NCBI GenBank assembly: GCA_011042755.1
Contig: DRBY01000085.1
Coordinates: 1-7,736, forward strand
Direction: 5' to 3'
Source: Thermoproteota archaeon
Lineage (GTDB): Archaea > Thermoproteota > Korarchaeia > Korarchaeales > Korarchaeaceae
DNA: 7,736 nt
The position numbers and the translations under genes are program-made. Below, in pieces: positions 6,373 to 7,736 of this stretch. The notes under the pieces are model-generated. The model had not been told where the DNA came from and made no database searches. It was given only the letters and a program-made list of their open reading frames with translations. Position 1 is the stretch's first letter; every line of letters starts with the position of its first letter.

Positions 6373-7736
6373 ATGTACATAGTTACGAAGCGGGCCAGGA
6401 TCTATCCAGTCGGCCTCAGGAGTTTCAGGAAGCTGGACGTGATCTACCTCAACTACAACCCAATCTCCCAGCCCACCATAGCAAACACGCTCATGCTCAT
6501 ATGGACTGTGCAAGGAGCGCTTGTGGGCGCGCCAGCGGTTCCCTCTCAGGTCGATGTGGCATATGAGTACAGGCTAGGAGAGGGAGTTAGGTTCATTTCC
6601 GGCGTTGGATACGATACGGGCGTTCAGGAGGCTTTCTTCTACACCTCCGACGGGAGACTCGTAGCTCTAAGGGTCCCCCTACTGGGCGTCAAAGTAGATA
6701 GCTACTCTGTTGAGGATAGCAAGCTCTCAGTCGACCTCACGGTATGCGCCTTCTTGGGGACTGAGGAGAAGGTTGAACTCGTCGCCAAAAATGAGCTCGG
6801 TAGAGAGCTATACAGGGAGAGCTTCCGGGTCGCCGCTGGTGGATGCTATCGCAAGAGCACATCAATAGACTTGTCGGGATCCTTCTCAGTGATCTTCACG
6901 CTCTCAGACATGGGTCTCACATCACCACCCGCGGAGATTCAGCTCAGACAGGCCCCACACGTTTCACCGCCTCCATCGCCGGGGGTCGCGGTATCAGCTC
7001 CACCTTCGATGGTCGTTGGGGAGGAGGCGGAGATCTCAATCGGGGTGACTAACGGCTGGAAGGAAGGGATGGCCTACGTGTCCGTCGAGTGCGACGAATT
7101 CGAAAAGGTGAGGTCAGAAGAGGGATACGTTGCTCTGGGCGGATCTAGAACTTTCACAGTGAGGCTGGTCCCGCCGAAACCCGGGACCTTCTCCTGCAGA
7201 GCGGCCGTCGTGATCGAGTCAGAGGTGGTATTCGAGGATGAGTTCAGCATTTCGGTGGAGAGAGGTTTCGTGATAGAGGAGACGCCCCAAGTCTCTCCAA
7301 ACGTGGTTAAAGAGGGAGAGAGCTTCACGGTGAAGCTCACTCTCGTCAACAGGTATGAGGACGGAGCCACGTTCACGGTCTCGCTCAGCGGCTCAAACAT
7401 TACCTCAGAGTCCGAGAGAGTGGGGCCGCTTTCTGCTGGAGAGACTAGAGTAGTCACGCTGTCTGGAAAGGCCTATGGATCAGGCGCCAGGGACCTCACT
7501 ATTACCGTGACCGTTGGAGACATTGTCGTGGATTCTGTGACTATTCCTGCAGGGATAGAAGTGATCTCAAAGCCGCCGAGGACGACGCCACCTCCCTCGA
7601 CCGCGCCCCCAACTCAGCTGTTGAAGCAGTACGCCCCATACGCGGCTGTTGCCGTGATAGCACTCGTCGGAGCGATCCTAGCGGTCAGGGTGCTGAGCGC
7701 TAGGATCGCTCCGACGAGTGCTATCACGGCAACAGC
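6373..7736 (+). CDS. Downstream part of the surface protein: propeller blades, two Ig/CARDB-like domains, Pro/Thr linker, membrane anchor (runs off the window)
   Basis: The frame is open with no stop to the window end, about 454 codons counted from the ATG at 6373. It has no signal peptide of its own. Residues 1-30 (MYIVTKRARIYPVGLRSFRK...) look like a propeller blade, and FFYTSDGRLVALRVPL (88-103) like another. Two extracellular Ig/CARDB-like beta domains follow: about 195-297, with C240 and C275 that could pair, and about 304-393, starting PQVSPNVVKEGESF. A Pro/Thr-rich linker (400-414) leads to a hydrophobic segment (about 420-441, YAPYAAVAVIALVGAILAV) followed by Arg, a typical C-terminal anchor. 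The layout makes sense only as the continuation of the upstream secreted propeller. Independent initiation is possible, since GGCGA lies four bases before the ATG, but is less likely. The coding sequence is trustworthy only to about 7690, where a fold-back repeat begins to copy it in reverse. Confidence 0.75.
   Translation, partial: MYIVTKRARIYPVGLRSFRKLDVIYLNYNPISQPTIANTLMLIWTVQGALVGAPAVPSQVDVAYEYRLGEGVRFISGVGYDTGVQEAFFYTSDGRLVALRVPLLGVKVDSYSVEDSKLSVDLTVCAFLGTEEKVELVAKNELGRELYRESFRVAAGGCYRKSTSIDLSGSFSVIFTLSDMGLTSPPAEIQLRQAPHVSPPPSPGVAVSAPPSMVVGEEAEISIGVTNGWKEGMAYVSVECDEFEKVRSEEGYVALGGSRTFTVRLVPPKPGTFSCRAAVVIESEVVFEDEFSISVERGFVIEETPQVSPNVVKEGESFTVKLTLVNRYEDGATFTVSLSGSNITSESERVGPLSAGETRVVTLSGKAYGSGARDLTITVTVGDIVVDSVTIPAGIEVISKPPRTTPPPSTAPPTQLLKQYAPYAAVAVIALVGAILAVRVLSARIAPTSAITAT
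7645..7736. repeat. 92-base terminal palindrome (fold-back), probable assembly or amplification artefact
   Basis: Bases 7645-7683 and 7698-7736 are perfect reverse complements over 39 bp. Further in, 7685-7688 (tcag) pairs with 7693-7696 (ctga), with one mismatch at 7684/7697 and a four-base loop at 7689-7692. The right arm ends exactly at the last base. The left arm is ordinary coding sequence for the membrane anchor, and the right arm is its reverse complement, so it cannot be a conserved protein end. Confidence 0.9.

Noticed and set aside
6843..7052. Plus-strand 69-codon frame inside the surface-protein region
   Set aside because: Out of frame with the long open surface-protein reading frame and without domain features.
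7074..7457. Minus-strand Ser/Thr-rich open frame of 127 codons
   Set aside because: Low-complexity shadow of the Ig-like domain coding strand, which has coherent domain structure.
6373..7736. An independent second gene starting at ATG 6373
   Set aside because: Not excluded, but the product would start in the middle of a propeller and lack a signal peptide although its domains and anchor are extracellular; continuation of the upstream frame explains it better.
7684..7736. A hairpin telomere or terminal inverted repeat of a linear element
   Set aside because: The arms copy coding sequence of a membrane anchor and stop at the window edge, and no replication or telomere-resolving gene is present; a fold-back artefact is simpler.

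Overview
The window looks archaeal, most likely from a thermophilic member of the Thermoproteota/Korarchaeota group; the exact lineage cannot be fixed from the sequence alone. The signs are an archaeal-type GltX with the N-terminal helical extension, an archaeal XerA-type recombinase, heavy use of AGG/AGA arginine and ATA isoleucine codons, charged-residue-rich proteins, TATA-like boxes with almost no leader, and occasional TTG starts.

Layout. (1) Positions 1-3146, plus strand: the C-terminal end of an unrecognised, probably secreted protein (1-417), then glutamyl-tRNA synthetase gltX (430-2178), then an Ntn-type (plant-type) asparaginase/isoaspartyl peptidase (2196-3146). Gaps are short, so this is probably one transcription unit. 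(2) Positions 3148-4574, minus strand: an FAD/NAD(P)H oxidoreductase followed by a two-cluster ferredoxin. The two are translationally coupled and probably form an NAD(P)H-ferredoxin electron-transfer pair. The ferredoxin meets the asparaginase tail to tail, and both stop codons sit in the loop of a 10-bp hairpin. (3) Positions 4637-5467, minus strand: xerA, a tyrosine recombinase. (4) Positions 5557-7736, plus strand: a divergent gene for a large surface protein with a signal peptide, PQQ-like beta-propeller blades, two Ig/CARDB-like domains, a Pro/Thr-rich linker and a C-terminal membrane anchor. Its frame is broken by one in-frame TAA at 6361-6363, yet the propeller repeat continues on schedule in the same frame after the stop.

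The last 92 bases form a near-perfect inverted repeat running exactly to the window edge. It folds the membrane-anchor coding sequence back on itself, and I read it as a contig-end fold-back artefact rather than biology. The true C-terminus of the surface protein therefore lies outside the trustworthy sequence.

I found no RNA genes, CRISPR arrays, insertion sequences or convincing integration sites. The core genes (gltX, asparaginase, xerA, ferredoxin pair) are ordinary housekeeping or redox genes. The points that deserve a second look are the broken surface protein, the terminal palindrome, the oxidoreductase/ferredoxin pair and the compact shared promoter between xerA and the surface-protein gene. 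I do not see a clear new multi-gene system.
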